Origin: Streptomyces uncialis
GTDB lineage: Bacteria > Actinomycetota > Actinomycetes > Streptomycetales > Streptomycetaceae
Assembly: GCF_001905345.1 (NCBI RefSeq)
Contig: NZ_LFBV01000013.1
Span: 62,001 to 126,000 of the forward strand
Direction of reading: 5' to 3'
DNA length: 64,000 bases
Shown here: positions 1-8,619 of the stretch, in pieces
Numbering within the stretch: the first letter of the stretch is position 1
Layout of the letters: the number at the start of each line of letters is the position of its first letter
Notes under the pieces: generated by a model
What the model was told of the DNA's origin: nothing
Databases searched by the model: none
The model's input: only the letters and a program-made list of their open reading frames with translations
Program-made: the position numbers and the translations under genes

Positions 1-187
1 GGAGGACGAGTCCGGCGGCGCCCAGACAGGCGCCCGCGACCAGGGCGAGCACCAGCCGGGGCAGCCGCAGTTCGGTCACCACGAACTCGTGCGGCAGCGC
101 GGCGAGGGGCACATAGGGGGTGCCGAGGGTGAGCGCGCCGACGGCGAGCGCGAGAAGCGCGCAGAGCACGGCCAGGGAACGGCTCAC
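1..187 (-). CDS. FecCD-family ABC permease, N-terminal part (runs off left edge)
   Basis: The first 62 codons of an integral membrane permease are visible; the rest lies beyond the window. The GTG start at 187 overlaps the stop of the upstream binding-protein gene as GTGA, so the two are translationally coupled. The peptide opens with one hydrophobic helix and then carries the sequence LRLPRLVLALVAGACLG, which is the typical beginning of FecCD/BtuC-type permeases of siderophore, heme and cobalamin importers. Its partner is the lipoprotein just upstream, and an ATPase is expected further left. The Zur-like operator upstream of the lipoprotein gene suggests control by metal status. The substrate cannot be told from this fragment. 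Confidence 0.85.
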   Translation of the reverse strand, partial: MSRSLAVLCALLALAVGALTLGTPYVPLAALPHEFVVTELRLPRLVLALVAGACLGAAGLVL

Positions 188-1170
188 TTCAGCTTGGCCG
201 TGGCCTCGTCGAGGACGATCCCGAGGGACCGGGTGCCGCGGCCCTTGGCCCATACCTCGGGGTCGACCTCGTGCACCGCGCCGTTCCTGACGGCCGGGAT
301 GCGCGACCAGAGCGGGTTCTTGGCGAGCTTCTCGGACAGCTTGCCTTCGGCGGGGCCGCCGAAGGAGAGAGTTTCGACGAAGAGGACGTCCACGTCCCGG
401 GCCAGGATCTCCTCCATGCTGTAGGAGCCCTCCACCCCGCGGCTGCGCCAGGGGTAGGAGGCGATCTTGGGGAGGAGTCCGGCGGCGACGTCGTTGCCCT
501 CGGTGGCGACCCCGAAGTTCTCGTCGCTGCCGAAGATGACCAGTGCGGTGCGCTCGCTGCGGGCCCGCTCGGCGCGGGCCAGCTTCTCGCGGAACGCGCG
601 TTCGGCCGCCTCGCCCTCGGTGGTGCGGCCGGTCAGCGCGGCGAGGTCCCGGAGGTAGCCGACGCTGTCCTGCCAGCGGGCGGGCTGCACGGGCCAGAAG
701 ACCGTGGCGCCCTTCAGCGCGGGGGCGAGCTTGCCGTGGGTGTCACCGAGGCCGATGACCAGGTCCGGCTCGTGGGACAGGATCGCCTCGGCCTCGGGGC
801 TGAGGAATCCGCCGGGGACGACGGGGACGCGCGCCGCCTTGGCCTTGCCCAGGAAGCGCGGGTGGGCGAGGAGTTGGCTGTTGGTGGCGGTGGGGGTCAT
901 CCCGAGTTCGGCGAGCATGTCGTCGCAGAGGGCGACCAGGCAGACCACGCGCCGGGGTGGTGCGGGGGTGGCGACGGTCTCACCCTTGGCGTCGGTGATC
1001 TTCCGGCGCTCCGCTATGGGTTCGACCCGTACGTCGGTCCGTTCCGAGGCGGCCCGGCCGTCCTCTCCGGCGTCGCCGCCGTCCGTGCTCGTGCCGCAGC
1101 CTGCCAGCAGGGCCGCCAGTACGGCGGCGGCGGTCCAGCGCCGGGCCGCCCGCAGATCGTGTCGGGACAT
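184..1170 (-). CDS. BtuF/FepB-type ABC substrate-binding lipoprotein
   Basis: This 328-residue protein is the extracytoplasmic binding component of an iron-siderophore, metallophore or similar importer. It starts with a charged stretch, a hydrophobic helix and the lipobox LAALLAGC (Cys about residue 25), so it should be lipid-anchored outside the membrane. The body has the two-lobed class III binding-protein pattern: PRRVVCLVALCDDMLAELG near residue 75 and DLVIGLGDTHGKLAPALKG near 140. I chose the ATG at 1170 because AAGGAAGAG precedes it; a longer reading frame reaches 1221 but would run through the operator. It overlaps the permease by four bases. The substrate is unknown, and the Zur-like box suggests zinc or a zinc-chelator complex. 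Confidence 0.9.
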   Translation of the reverse strand: MSRHDLRAARRWTAAAVLAALLAGCGTSTDGGDAGEDGRAASERTDVRVEPIAERRKITDAKGETVATPAPPRRVVCLVALCDDMLAELGMTPTATNSQLLAHPRFLGKAKAARVPVVPGGFLSPEAEAILSHEPDLVIGLGDTHGKLAPALKGATVFWPVQPARWQDSVGYLRDLAALTGRTTEGEAAERAFREKLARAERARSERTALVIFGSDENFGVATEGNDVAAGLLPKIASYPWRSRGVEGSYSMEEILARDVDVLFVETLSFGGPAEGKLSEKLAKNPLWSRIPAVRNGAVHEVDPEVWAKGRGTRSLGIVLDEATAKLK

Positions 1171-1205
1171 CTCTTCCTTCTTTCTTTCACCAAAACAGGC
1201 GCTCA

Positions 1206-1220
1206 TGATAATCATTCTCA
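1206..1220. promoter_or_regulatory. Zur/Fur-like 7-1-7 operator between divergent genes
   Basis: TGATAATCATTCTCA is a 7-1-7 inverted repeat with one mismatch, AT-rich in very GC-rich surroundings. The pattern TGAnAAT-n-ATTnTCA matches what is known of actinobacterial Zur boxes and more loosely Fur boxes, and differs from the DtxR/DmdR1 iron box. It lies 36 bases from the lipoprotein start and 46 from the beta-propeller start, so it could control both. A second inverted repeat, CATTCT-n4-AGAATG (1213-1228), overlaps it. Confidence 0.55.
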
Positions 1221-1265
1221 ATAGAATGGGTCACGCCCCCTCCCCCGCCCCGACCAGGAGCCGCC

Positions 1266-2519
1266 ATGCCGCCCGTGCCCGTCACCCCGCCCCGACTCCT
1301 CGTCGCCGATCAAGTGGCCGGGAACATACGGGTGCTGGATCTCCCGTCCGGTGAGACGGCGGGGCTGGTCGAGGGCCGCCACCTCGCCGAGCACGCCGGA
1401 TTCCTGGCGCTGCCCGGGGGACGCACCGCCTTCGTCGACGACCTGGCGGGCGAACTCGTCGTCCTCGACCCCTACGGCCCCGACCGGGGACGGCCCCTCG
1501 TCACGGCGACCGTGCCGGTGGCCGCGCCCGCCGAACATCTGGCCGCCGACCCGTCGGGAAGGCTGCTCGCGGTCACCACCGGGCTGGGCCGCAACGATGA
1601 GCCGTGGAGCGATCTGCTGACCGTGATCGACCTCACGAACCCCGCGGCGCCCCGGTCGGCGCGGGTCCGGACGCGGGTCGGGGAGCCCGGGGTCACGGTC
1701 CTCGCCCCGAGCGGGCCGGGCGCCGAGGACGCCCTCGTCGTGCTGCGGCACCGTGAGCCCGGCTCGCTGACCGCCTACCGGCACGCCGATCTGCTGGCCG
1801 CCGGGCCGTCCTGCCCGCCCGCCGTACCGGCCGGCGGCCTTCGGCTGTCCGACGACGACGGGCACGGCGACGCCCATGACCCGCGCACGGGAACGCTGTA
1901 CGCCGCCGCCGGTTCCGGAGTCCACCGCGCCCGCCGCGCCGGCGACGGGCTCACCACCGGCACCCCGCTCGGCTGGGGCGGCCCCGGACGCGGCTACTAT
2001 CTGCGGCTCGACCCGGTCCGCCGGCTGCTGTGGTCCTGCGTCCGCTCCGGTCCCGCCGACCCGGGACGCTGGCCCGAATGGGAGAACGGCGCCTGGTGGC
2101 ACGCCCTCGACCGGCGCACCACCGGCCGGCTCGCGCTGGGCCGCGGGCTGGTCTTCCGGCTCGCGGTCGCCGCGCGGCGGGTCGCCTACGCGCGGGTCCA
2201 CCCGGAGGGGGACGAGCTGATCCTGCTCGATCCCGAAGGGCCGCGCATCAGCGCGCGGATCGCGCTGCCCCCGATGGACGGCGCGCCCAAGCGGGGCGGC
2301 ACCCCCTGGGACGGGGTGCAGCGCCGGGCGATCGCCGCCTCACCCGGCGGCCCGCTCATCGCCGTGAGCCGGGGCGGCCACGGCGAGATCGAGGTGATCG
2401 ACTCGACGGCCGGGACCCATGTCACCACACTGCGGGTGCCCACCCCGCTCGACGACGGCGGCCATCTCGCCCTGGTACAGCCCGGGGACGCGGCCCACGA
2501 GGACCCCGTCGGCCGCTGA
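1266..2519 (+). CDS. Cytoplasmic beta-propeller (WD40/YVTN-like) protein
   Basis: The protein has 417 residues and no signal peptide or membrane helix. It shows repeated blades of the form LLVADQVAGNIRVLDLPSG, FVDDLAGELVVLDPYG, LLAVTTGLG and LIAVSRGGHGEIEVIDSTAG, typical of a seven- or eight-bladed propeller. Histidines and acidic residues cluster at DDDGHGDAHD (about residue 200) and in GGHGE and DDGGH near the C-terminus. The ATG at 1266 follows AGGAG. It is divergent from the FecCD importer and shares the Zur-like operator with it. AztD, a zinc chaperone of a different importer type, is also a beta-propeller, but AztD is secreted; the parallel is only suggestive. No function can be assigned. 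Confidence 0.75.
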   Translation: MPPVPVTPPRLLVADQVAGNIRVLDLPSGETAGLVEGRHLAEHAGFLALPGGRTAFVDDLAGELVVLDPYGPDRGRPLVTATVPVAAPAEHLAADPSGRLLAVTTGLGRNDEPWSDLLTVIDLTNPAAPRSARVRTRVGEPGVTVLAPSGPGAEDALVVLRHREPGSLTAYRHADLLAAGPSCPPAVPAGGLRLSDDDGHGDAHDPRTGTLYAAAGSGVHRARRAGDGLTTGTPLGWGGPGRGYYLRLDPVRRLLWSCVRSGPADPGRWPEWENGAWWHALDRRTTGRLALGRGLVFRLAVAARRVAYARVHPEGDELILLDPEGPRISARIALPPMDGAPKRGGTPWDGVQRRAIAASPGGPLIAVSRGGHGEIEVIDSTAGTHVTTLRVPTPLDDGGHLALVQPGDAAHEDPVGR

Positions 2520-2836
2520 GACCCGGGACGGGACGGAAGCCGGGCGGCACGGCCGGAACGAGGACGGGGCGGGGTCGGGGACGGGACGGGGACGGGCCGG
2601 AGCGGCCGGAACAAGGGCGAGGGCGGAACGAACACGGGCCGGGCACAGGCACAGGCACGGGCTGCCGGATCAGGGACAAGTCGGGGAAGGCACGGGGACA
2701 GGGACGAGCGCGGGCCGGAGCGGTACGGGTACGGGTTGCGGGTTGCGGGTTGCGGGTTGCGGGCCCGGACACGGACGCTGGCGGACGGACGCGGCGGGGA
2801 TACTGATGGCCGACGTCGTCGCGCCGGGGGGCTGTT
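2520..2836. other. Gene-free stretch rich in GGGACGGG-like simple repeats
   Basis: No open frame here has family features. The sequence is dominated by degenerate GGGAC/GGGCC strings and CAGGCA repeats, ending in a clean heptamer array (2733-2760). No terminator-like hairpin stands out. Confidence 0.5.
2733..2760. repeat. Tandem heptamer (GGGTTGC)x4
   Basis: Four perfect copies of GGGTTGC lie end to end, 77 bases before the TauE/SafE gene start. A related heptamer array (GGGATGC)x3 occurs at 44140-44160. Confidence 0.9.
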
Positions 2837-3619
2837 GTGGACTGGGTGGCCGGGCTGGGCGGACTGACCGCCGGACTGCTGATCGCGGTGGTCACCGCGC
2901 CGGTGGGGGTGTCGGGCGCGGTGTTCCTGCTCCCGGTCCAGCTCAGTGTGTTCGGCGTGCCCAACCCGGCGGTCACCCCGACCAATCTGCTCTTCAACGT
3001 CGTCGCCGGGCCCGGCGCCCTGTGGCGCTACCGGCGGCACGGCACCCTGCGCGGCCCGCTGACCCGGCGTCTGGTCCTCGGCACACTCCCGGGTGTGGTC
3101 GCCGGGGCCGCGCTGCGGGTGTTCGTCCTGCCCGGTCCCGCCGTCTTCCGGCTGCTCATCGCCGCGTTGCTGCTGCCCCTGGGCCTGTGGCTGTGCGCCC
3201 GCACCCTGCGACCGGCCCGGAGCGGACCGGGCGGCGAACCGTCCCCGCGGACGGTCACCGCCCTCGCCCTCGCCGTCGGTGTGGTCGGCGGGATCTACGG
3301 CATCGGCGGCGGTTCCCTCCTGGGGCCGGTGCTCGTCGGCCGGGGGATGCCGGTCGCCCGGGTCGCGCCCGCGGCGCTCGCCGCGACCTTCACGACCTCG
3401 GTGGTCGGCGCCGCCACCTTCGCACTGCTGTCGCTCGTCAGCGACGGGACCGTCGCCCCGGACTGGTTCCTCGGCCTGTCCTGCGGTCTCGGCGGACTGG
3501 TCGGCGGCTACCTCGGCGCCCTGCTCCAGCCCCGCCTCCCCGACACCGCGCTACGGCTCCTCCTCGGCACCCTCGCCACGACGACCGGGGCGGTGTACGC
3601 GGCCCAGACGCTGGCGTGA
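2837..3619 (+). CDS. TauE/SafE-family sulfite/anion permease
   Basis: This is a polytopic membrane protein of 260 residues, the usual size of the TauE/SafE (DUF81) family, whose members move sulfite, sulfoacetate or other organosulfur anions. It has about seven to eight hydrophobic segments arranged as two related halves; the N-half carries VTAPVGVSGAVFLLPVQ and the C-half GGIYGIGGGSLLGPVLV, the glycine-rich family signature. The GTG start at 2837 has a G-rich stretch upstream but no strong ribosome site. It stands alone, convergent with the kinase gene, so the transported compound cannot be inferred from neighbours. Confidence 0.85.
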   Translation: MDWVAGLGGLTAGLLIAVVTAPVGVSGAVFLLPVQLSVFGVPNPAVTPTNLLFNVVAGPGALWRYRRHGTLRGPLTRRLVLGTLPGVVAGAALRVFVLPGPAVFRLLIAALLLPLGLWLCARTLRPARSGPGGEPSPRTVTALALAVGVVGGIYGIGGGSLLGPVLVGRGMPVARVAPAALAATFTTSVVGAATFALLSLVSDGTVAPDWFLGLSCGLGGLVGGYLGALLQPRLPDTALRLLLGTLATTTGAVYAAQTLA

Positions 3620-3681
3620 CGTTCCACCGGGCGGCGCGGCCCGCCGGACACCGCGCCCCGGGGTCGCGCCCTACCGGAGTG

Positions 3682-5598
3682 TCACGAAGTCGGTGAGTCC
3701 CGTTGCAGCAGCGGGAGGTTGCGTGTCAGGGCCTTCTTCCAGGAGCCGTCCGCGATCATCTTGTCCAGCGCCGCCTGCACCCTCTGCTTGAGGAGGCTGT
3801 TCGGCGGAAGGCCGATGCCGTACCTCTCGTCGCTCATCTTGAAGCCGCCGAGACGGTACTTGCCGGGGTTCAGCTCCGCGTACCCGGCGAGCAGGGCATC
3901 GTCGGTGGTGACCGCGTCCACCGTGCCGTTCGCCAGATCGGTCAGGCACTGGGTGTATCCGGGACGCTCCACGAGCACGGCCTGGGTGGCGACCGTGTTC
4001 TGGAGAGTGCGCCCGGGAGAGGTACCGGTCACCGAGCAGACCTTCTTGCCGTTCAGATGGTACGGCCTGGCGATGGCCATGTTGTCGACGCTCATCAGCA
4101 CGTCCTGATGGGCCACGAGGTAGGGGCCGACGAAGTCGATCTCCTCCTCCCGGCGATCGTTCATCGTGTACGTGGCCACCATCAGATCGACCTCCTGCTC
4201 CTTGAGCATCGACTCGCGTTCGATGCCCACGGCTTCCTTCCACACGATGTCGGCGGGGTCGCGGCCCAGATGGCGGGCGATGTAGGTGGCCACGTCCACG
4301 TCGAAGCCCTTGAACTTGCCGTCCTGGTCCCGCTCCCCGAAGCCGGGCTGGTCGAACTTGATCCCGACGGTCAGCTGCCCGGCACCGCTCGAACCGGACA
4401 CCTGGGGCGACTTGGTGGAACGTCCGCCGCCCGCGGCGTCGGGGTCGTCGCCGCTGTCCGGGAGCAGGTTCCACACGAGGACGCCGACGAGCGGGACGGC
4501 CACGAGCGCCGCGTACGCGAAGCCGCGTCTGCGCCGGATCCGCCGCGGGTCCCCCGAAGGCGGCGGCCCGGGGGGCCGGGAAAGAACCACGGAGGGCTCC
4601 CGCCGGGACGGAGACGGCGACAGGGAGGGGGACGGGGACGAGTCGGCAGGCTCGGCGGGCCGCTCGGGGGGGGCCAGGGCGTAGGAGGTCGGCTCACCGG
4701 GAACGACGTCCGGATCCGGCTGCGCGGCCGGGCCCGGAGGCGTACCGCGCGGGGAACTGGGCACCGCCGTCGTCCCCGACTCCGCTGCGGCCAGCAGTTC
4801 GTCCAGCTCCTCGGCGTCGGGCCGCGCCGCCGGGTCCCGTACCAGGACGGCCATCAGGGCCGACGCCAGCGGGCCGGCCTGCCGGGGCGGTGGCACGTCC
4901 TCGCTGAGCACCGCGGCGAGGGTGGCGAGGGTGTTGGCCCGGCGCAGCGGATGGCGGCCCTCGACCGCGACGTAGAGCATCAGGGCCAGCGACCAGAGGT
5001 CGGCCGCCGGGCCGCCGTCCTGACCGCCGACTCGTTCGGGGGCCATGTAGTCGGGGGTGCCGATGACGGAACCGGCGATCGTGAGGGCGGTGGAGCCCTG
5101 GATGGCCGCGATGCCGAAGTCGGTGAGAACGGGACGGCCGTCCGGGCGCAGCAGGATGTTCGGGGGTTTGATGTCCCGGTGCTGGATGCCCGCGGCATGC
5201 ACGGCCCGCAGCCCGGCGAGCACCCCGCGCCCGATCCCGGCCGCCGCCACCGGGGAGAGGGGGCCACCCTGGTCGAGCCGCTCCTGGAACGAGCCCCCGG
5301 TGACCAGCTCCATGACGAGCCAGGGGTAGGGGTGTTCGCCGCCGTCCACGATGTGGTGGATGGTGACCACATTGGGGTGGTCGATCAGGGCCAGGGCCTG
5401 GGCCTCGCGCAGTACCCGGGCGCGCAGCGCGCGGGCGCCCTCGGGGTCGTACTCGGCGAGCGCCGGGTCCGGGGGGCGTACCTCCTTCAGGGCCACCTCG
5501 CGGTTCAGCGCCAGGTCGCGCGCCCGCCACACCAGTCCCATGCCACCGCCGCCGAGCCGTGTCAGCAGCTCGAACCGGCCGTCGATCACCCGCGCCAC
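3682..5598 (-). CDS. Ser/Thr protein kinase with extracellular family-3 solute-binding domain
   Basis: The 638-residue protein is a one-component membrane sensor. Residues about 8-265 form a Pkn/Hanks-type kinase: GGGGMG loop (about 16), VALKEV lysine, HRDIKPPNILL catalytic loop (about 140), DFGIA and an APE-like MAPERVGG. A Pro/Ser-rich linker leads to a single membrane helix AYAALVAVPLVGVLVW near 360. The outside part (about 400-630) is a complete bacterial extracellular solute-binding protein family 3 domain, with KFKGFDVDVATYIARHLG, DLMVATYTMNDRR and a GTSPGRTLQ segment, as in glutamate/amino-acid importers. The expected reading is that a bound small molecule controls phosphorylation inside. 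The GTG start at 5598 follows GAGGGAGAC. No cognate transporter is adjacent. Confidence 0.93.
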   Translation of the reverse strand: MARVIDGRFELLTRLGGGGMGLVWRARDLALNREVALKEVRPPDPALAEYDPEGARALRARVLREAQALALIDHPNVVTIHHIVDGGEHPYPWLVMELVTGGSFQERLDQGGPLSPVAAAGIGRGVLAGLRAVHAAGIQHRDIKPPNILLRPDGRPVLTDFGIAAIQGSTALTIAGSVIGTPDYMAPERVGGQDGGPAADLWSLALMLYVAVEGRHPLRRANTLATLAAVLSEDVPPPRQAGPLASALMAVLVRDPAARPDAEELDELLAAAESGTTAVPSSPRGTPPGPAAQPDPDVVPGEPTSYALAPPERPAEPADSSPSPSLSPSPSRREPSVVLSRPPGPPPSGDPRRIRRRRGFAYAALVAVPLVGVLVWNLLPDSGDDPDAAGGGRSTKSPQVSGSSGAGQLTVGIKFDQPGFGERDQDGKFKGFDVDVATYIARHLGRDPADIVWKEAVGIERESMLKEQEVDLMVATYTMNDRREEEIDFVGPYLVAHQDVLMSVDNMAIARPYHLNGKKVCSVTGTSPGRTLQNTVATQAVLVERPGYTQCLTDLANGTVDAVTTDDALLAGYAELNPGKYRLGGFKMSDERYGIGLPPNSLLKQRVQAALDKMIADGSWKKALTRNLPLLQRDSPTS

Positions 5599-5835
5599 AA
5601 CAAGTCTCCCTCACCACTCGGCCGGGGTGCCGTATCCGGTCACCACGGCCCGCCGGCCCCCCGGACCGGCTCGCGGCCCGACTCTGCCACACCCGGGAAG
5701 TGCCTCGACAGCGGATGTGGCAACGAGTGCCCGGAAGGCCGGAAAGGGCCCGGTACGGATGCGGTCACGCGACCGCCGGGCGCTGTTCTCCCACGGGTAC
5801 ACGGCCGTTCGTCCGGGGTCCCTACCTTTCCTGGC

Positions 5836-7710
5836 ATGTCAGTCCGATCGCTTCGTACGTCAGCCGCGTTCCTGGTGACCGCCACGCTCACCGCCCTGTC
5901 CGTCCCCGTGCCCGCGGGGGCCGTTCCCACCGAGGAGGGCAGGGGGGCGGCCGGGAAGGAGGTGGTGCTGTCCACCGGGTTCCCCGGTACGGCGCTGCCC
6001 CCTGGATTCCGTGCCGTCGAGGGGAACTGGGAGGTGCGGGACGGCCGGTTGCACGGCTCGTCCGCCCATTCCGGGGTCCTGAGCCGGATCACCTTCGGTG
6101 CGCGTCTGAAGAACTTCCGGATGGAGGTGACCGCCCGGTTCGAGTCGGTGACGGACCCCTCCCGGTGGGCCGCGCTGGGCATGGACGTGCCCGCGGACGG
6201 TTCGGTGCCGTGGTCGCTGGCCACCGTGCGCAGCGGTACCACCGCCGCGAACGGACTGGAGTTCGCCCGGCGTACGGCCGGGAACACCTGGGACGTGACC
6301 GACACCGGACCGGCCCCGTCGGCCGTCGGCACCGGCCGTGACGTGCGGCTCGCGGTGGAGGTCCATGGTTCCCGGGCTCGCTGGTCCGTCGACGGGCGTG
6401 AGGCCTTGCGTACCAGCCGGGTGGCCCGTTCGGCGGACGGTGTCGAGGCGCTCGTCGTCAACGGCGCGACCGTGTCCTTCGACGATCTGCGGATCACGGC
6501 GCTGCCCGACCGGGGCCATCTCCGTCCGCCGGGTGCCCCGTTGACCGTGATCGCGCACCGCGGCGCCTCGTCCGCGGCGCCGGAGAACACCCTGGTCGCC
6601 GACGAGGTGGGTCGCCGTGGCGGGGCCGAGTACATCGAGAACGATGTCCAGCCCAGCAAGGACGGCGTCCCGTACGTGCTGCACGACAGCACCGTCGACC
6701 GCACCACCGACGGCAGCGGGGCGGTCCGCGAGCTGACCTCGGCCCAACTGGACGCGCTGGACGCCGGGTCGTGGTTCGGTCCCGCCTTCGCCGGGAACCG
6801 GGTGCCCACCCTCGCGGCGCAGCTGGGCGATCTGCGGGAGCGGGGTGGTGACATGCTGCTGGAGATCAAGGGCAGGCACTCCCGCGACGAGGTCGCCACG
6901 ATCGTCCGGATCATCCGTGAGCAGCGGATGACCGACCGGGTCTTCGTGCAGAGCTTCGAGCCCGACGCGCTCCGGTACACCCGTGAGCTGGCGCCCGAAC
7001 TTCCCCTGGGTCTGCTGCGCGGCACCCTGGACGCCGATCCGGTGGCCGTGGCGAGGGAACTCGGCCTCACCTCGTACAACCCGTCCGACGCGGCGCTGGG
7101 CGCGCGGCCCGGGGCGGTGGCCGAACTGCGGGACGCCGGAGTCGCGGTGATGGTGTGGACCGTCGACAGTCCCGACCGCTGGGCGGCCCTGGAGGAGGCC
7201 GGTGTGGACGCCGTCATCACCAATCGGCCCGCCGAACTCGTCGGCTGGAACGCGGCGTCGGGCCAGCACCGTCCCACGGCACCGGCGGTGACGGTGACTT
7301 CCCCGGCCCCCGGCGCGCGGCTGGACCGGGCGCAGGCGCCGGTGGCGGCCGTGCAGTCGTCGGGCGCCGCCTCGACGCGGCTGACGCTGGACGGCCGTCC
7401 GGTCGAGGCGGGCGAGCCGCTGGACCTGACCGCGCTCGGCGCCGGTGGGCACACCCTGCGGGCCACGGTCACCGGTCCCGGCGGCACGGCCACCGCCGAG
7501 TCGGCCTTCACCCTCCGGGCGTCCCGGACCGGGCTGGCCCATCTGATCCTGACCTCGGGCGCCACCGACCACCATGTCGCGACCCTCACCACCATGCTGG
7601 GCCACGGCCACTACCGGCAGCTGGCCCGCTGGGCCGAGCACGGCCGGGGCCTGCCCGCGCCACGCGCGGCGCTGATCGCGAAGGAGGCCCGCGCGCTCGC
7701 CGGCGGGTGA
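5836..7710 (+). CDS. Secreted glycerophosphodiester phosphodiesterase with N-terminal jelly-roll domain
   Basis: This 624-residue exported enzyme hydrolyses glycerophosphodiesters to an alcohol and glycerol-3-phosphate. A Sec signal peptide ends near AGAVPTEEG. Residues about 45-225 resemble a LamG/concanavalin-like fold found in carbohydrate-binding proteins. The GDPD domain (about 236-475) opens with VIAHRGASSAAPENT, containing the catalytic His and metal-binding Glu, followed by IENDVQPSKDG, LHDSTVDRTTDG and LLEIKGR. An Ig-like segment (about 490-570) and a short helical tail close the protein. The ATG at 5836 is set by the signal peptide; a much longer open frame upstream is the shadow of the kinase gene. 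CTACCTTT just upstream may be a -10 element for a nearly leaderless message. Confidence 0.93.
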   Translation: MSVRSLRTSAAFLVTATLTALSVPVPAGAVPTEEGRGAAGKEVVLSTGFPGTALPPGFRAVEGNWEVRDGRLHGSSAHSGVLSRITFGARLKNFRMEVTARFESVTDPSRWAALGMDVPADGSVPWSLATVRSGTTAANGLEFARRTAGNTWDVTDTGPAPSAVGTGRDVRLAVEVHGSRARWSVDGREALRTSRVARSADGVEALVVNGATVSFDDLRITALPDRGHLRPPGAPLTVIAHRGASSAAPENTLVADEVGRRGGAEYIENDVQPSKDGVPYVLHDSTVDRTTDGSGAVRELTSAQLDALDAGSWFGPAFAGNRVPTLAAQLGDLRERGGDMLLEIKGRHSRDEVATIVRIIREQRMTDRVFVQSFEPDALRYTRELAPELPLGLLRGTLDADPVAVARELGLTSYNPSDAALGARPGAVAELRDAGVAVMVWTVDSPDRWAALEEAGVDAVITNRPAELVGWNAASGQHRPTAPAVTVTSPAPGARLDRAQAPVAAVQSSGAASTRLTLDGRPVEAGEPLDLTALGAGGHTLRATVTGPGGTATAESAFTLRASRTGLAHLILTSGATDHHVATLTTMLGHGHYRQLARWAEHGRGLPAPRAALIAKEARALAGG

Positions 7711-7713
7711 GGC

Positions 7714-7739
7714 GACGGCGCTGCACGAGAAGCGCCGTC
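7714..7739 (+). terminator. Hairpin terminator between convergent genes
   Basis: GACGGCGCT and AGCGCCGTC form a perfect 9-base stem with an 8-base loop, three bases after the GDPD stop and before the convergent acetyltransferase gene. There is no T-run, as usual for Streptomyces; it could serve both strands. Confidence 0.7.
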
Positions 7740-7809
7740 AAGTGACCCCGGGGTGCCGCGCGAGCGGACCAGGGATGCCACGCCGGCGGACCGCGGGCGC
7801 CGCACCGGA

Positions 7810-8619
7810 TCAGTCATGCGCGGGCCACGGCCGGTGCTCCGCGAGCCAGCCGGTGGCGTGGGTGACCGCGTCGGCGAGCGGGAACAGCCGGGCCTCGGCC
7901 GCGCCCACCGGGCCACGGACCACGGGGTGTTCCTTCTCGAACGCCGCGCCCAGCTCGTCGAACCGGTCCTCGCGGATCGCGACGTCCCGCACGGTGGTCC
8001 AGCGGCGGCCCCCGGACGTCATGACCGCGAAGGAGTTGTCGGCCGTCGGCGACGGCACCCGGTACTCGGCCAGATGGAACGCGGTGCAGGCGCCGTAGCC
8101 CGTCCCGAGCAGCAGCACCCGCGCCCCGGCCGCCTCCAGCCGGGCGAGCGGGCTGCGCTCCCCGAGGCGGCAGTCCGGTGCGTGGCCGTCCGTGATGCCC
8201 GTGGCACGCGGGCCGACGGCCGCGAAGGAGGTCTGCGGATGCGCGCTGCGCACGGCTCCCGGCCAGCCGCGCACCGTCTCCGGGACGATCCCGACCCCGA
8301 AACAGGGGGTGAGGTCCGCGTCGTACGGGGGCATCGACCGGCGGATGTCCGCCCACCATGACTCGGGCACCGGCGGGTTCACCCACCCGGCGGGGTCCGA
8401 GTTGTCACCGGAGTGCGTCGGCACCACGAGGGTCCCGTCCGTACCCAGGACATCGAGGAGCGCGCGGACGACGGTGACGGCGCCGCCGCACACCCAGCCC
8501 AGCGAACCGAGGGAGGAGTGCACGAGCAAGGTCTCGCCGGGGGTCACGCCCAGCCCCCGCAGTTCATGGGCCAGCGACTCACGTGTACAGAGCGGCCCGG
8601 CCTGGAGCGTCGTAGACAT
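7810..8619 (-). CDS. AAC(3)-family aminoglycoside N-acetyltransferase-like protein
   Basis: The protein has 269 residues, the usual length of the AAC(3)/YokD family, which transfers acetyl from acetyl-CoA to the 3-amino group of aminoglycosides or to other amines. Family features are LLVHSSLGSLGWVCGG (about 32-47), GTLVVPTHSGDNSDPAGW, an RSAHPQTSFAAVG segment with the conserved His, and the C-terminal RFDELGAAFE. The ATG at 8619 fits the family N-terminus; a longer frame extends upstream but is not conserved-looking. No aminoglycoside pathway is nearby, so this could be intrinsic resistance or an enzyme acting on an unknown amine. It is convergent with GDPD and divergent from the serine hydrolase. 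Confidence 0.9.
   Translation of the reverse strand: MSTTLQAGPLCTRESLAHELRGLGVTPGETLLVHSSLGSLGWVCGGAVTVVRALLDVLGTDGTLVVPTHSGDNSDPAGWVNPPVPESWWADIRRSMPPYDADLTPCFGVGIVPETVRGWPGAVRSAHPQTSFAAVGPRATGITDGHAPDCRLGERSPLARLEAAGARVLLLGTGYGACTAFHLAEYRVPSPTADNSFAVMTSGGRRWTTVRDVAIREDRFDELGAAFEKEHPVVRGPVGAAEARLFPLADAVTHATGWLAEHRPWPAHD

Noticed and set aside
3703..5835. Plus-strand extension of the GDPD frame over the kinase gene
   Set aside because: The extension is low-complexity antisense of the kinase; the signal peptide at 5836 fixes the real start.
5640..7595. Long Ser/Arg-rich minus-strand frame opposite the GDPD gene
   Set aside because: The composition is that of an antisense frame, and the plus strand has signal peptide and GDPD catalytic motifs.
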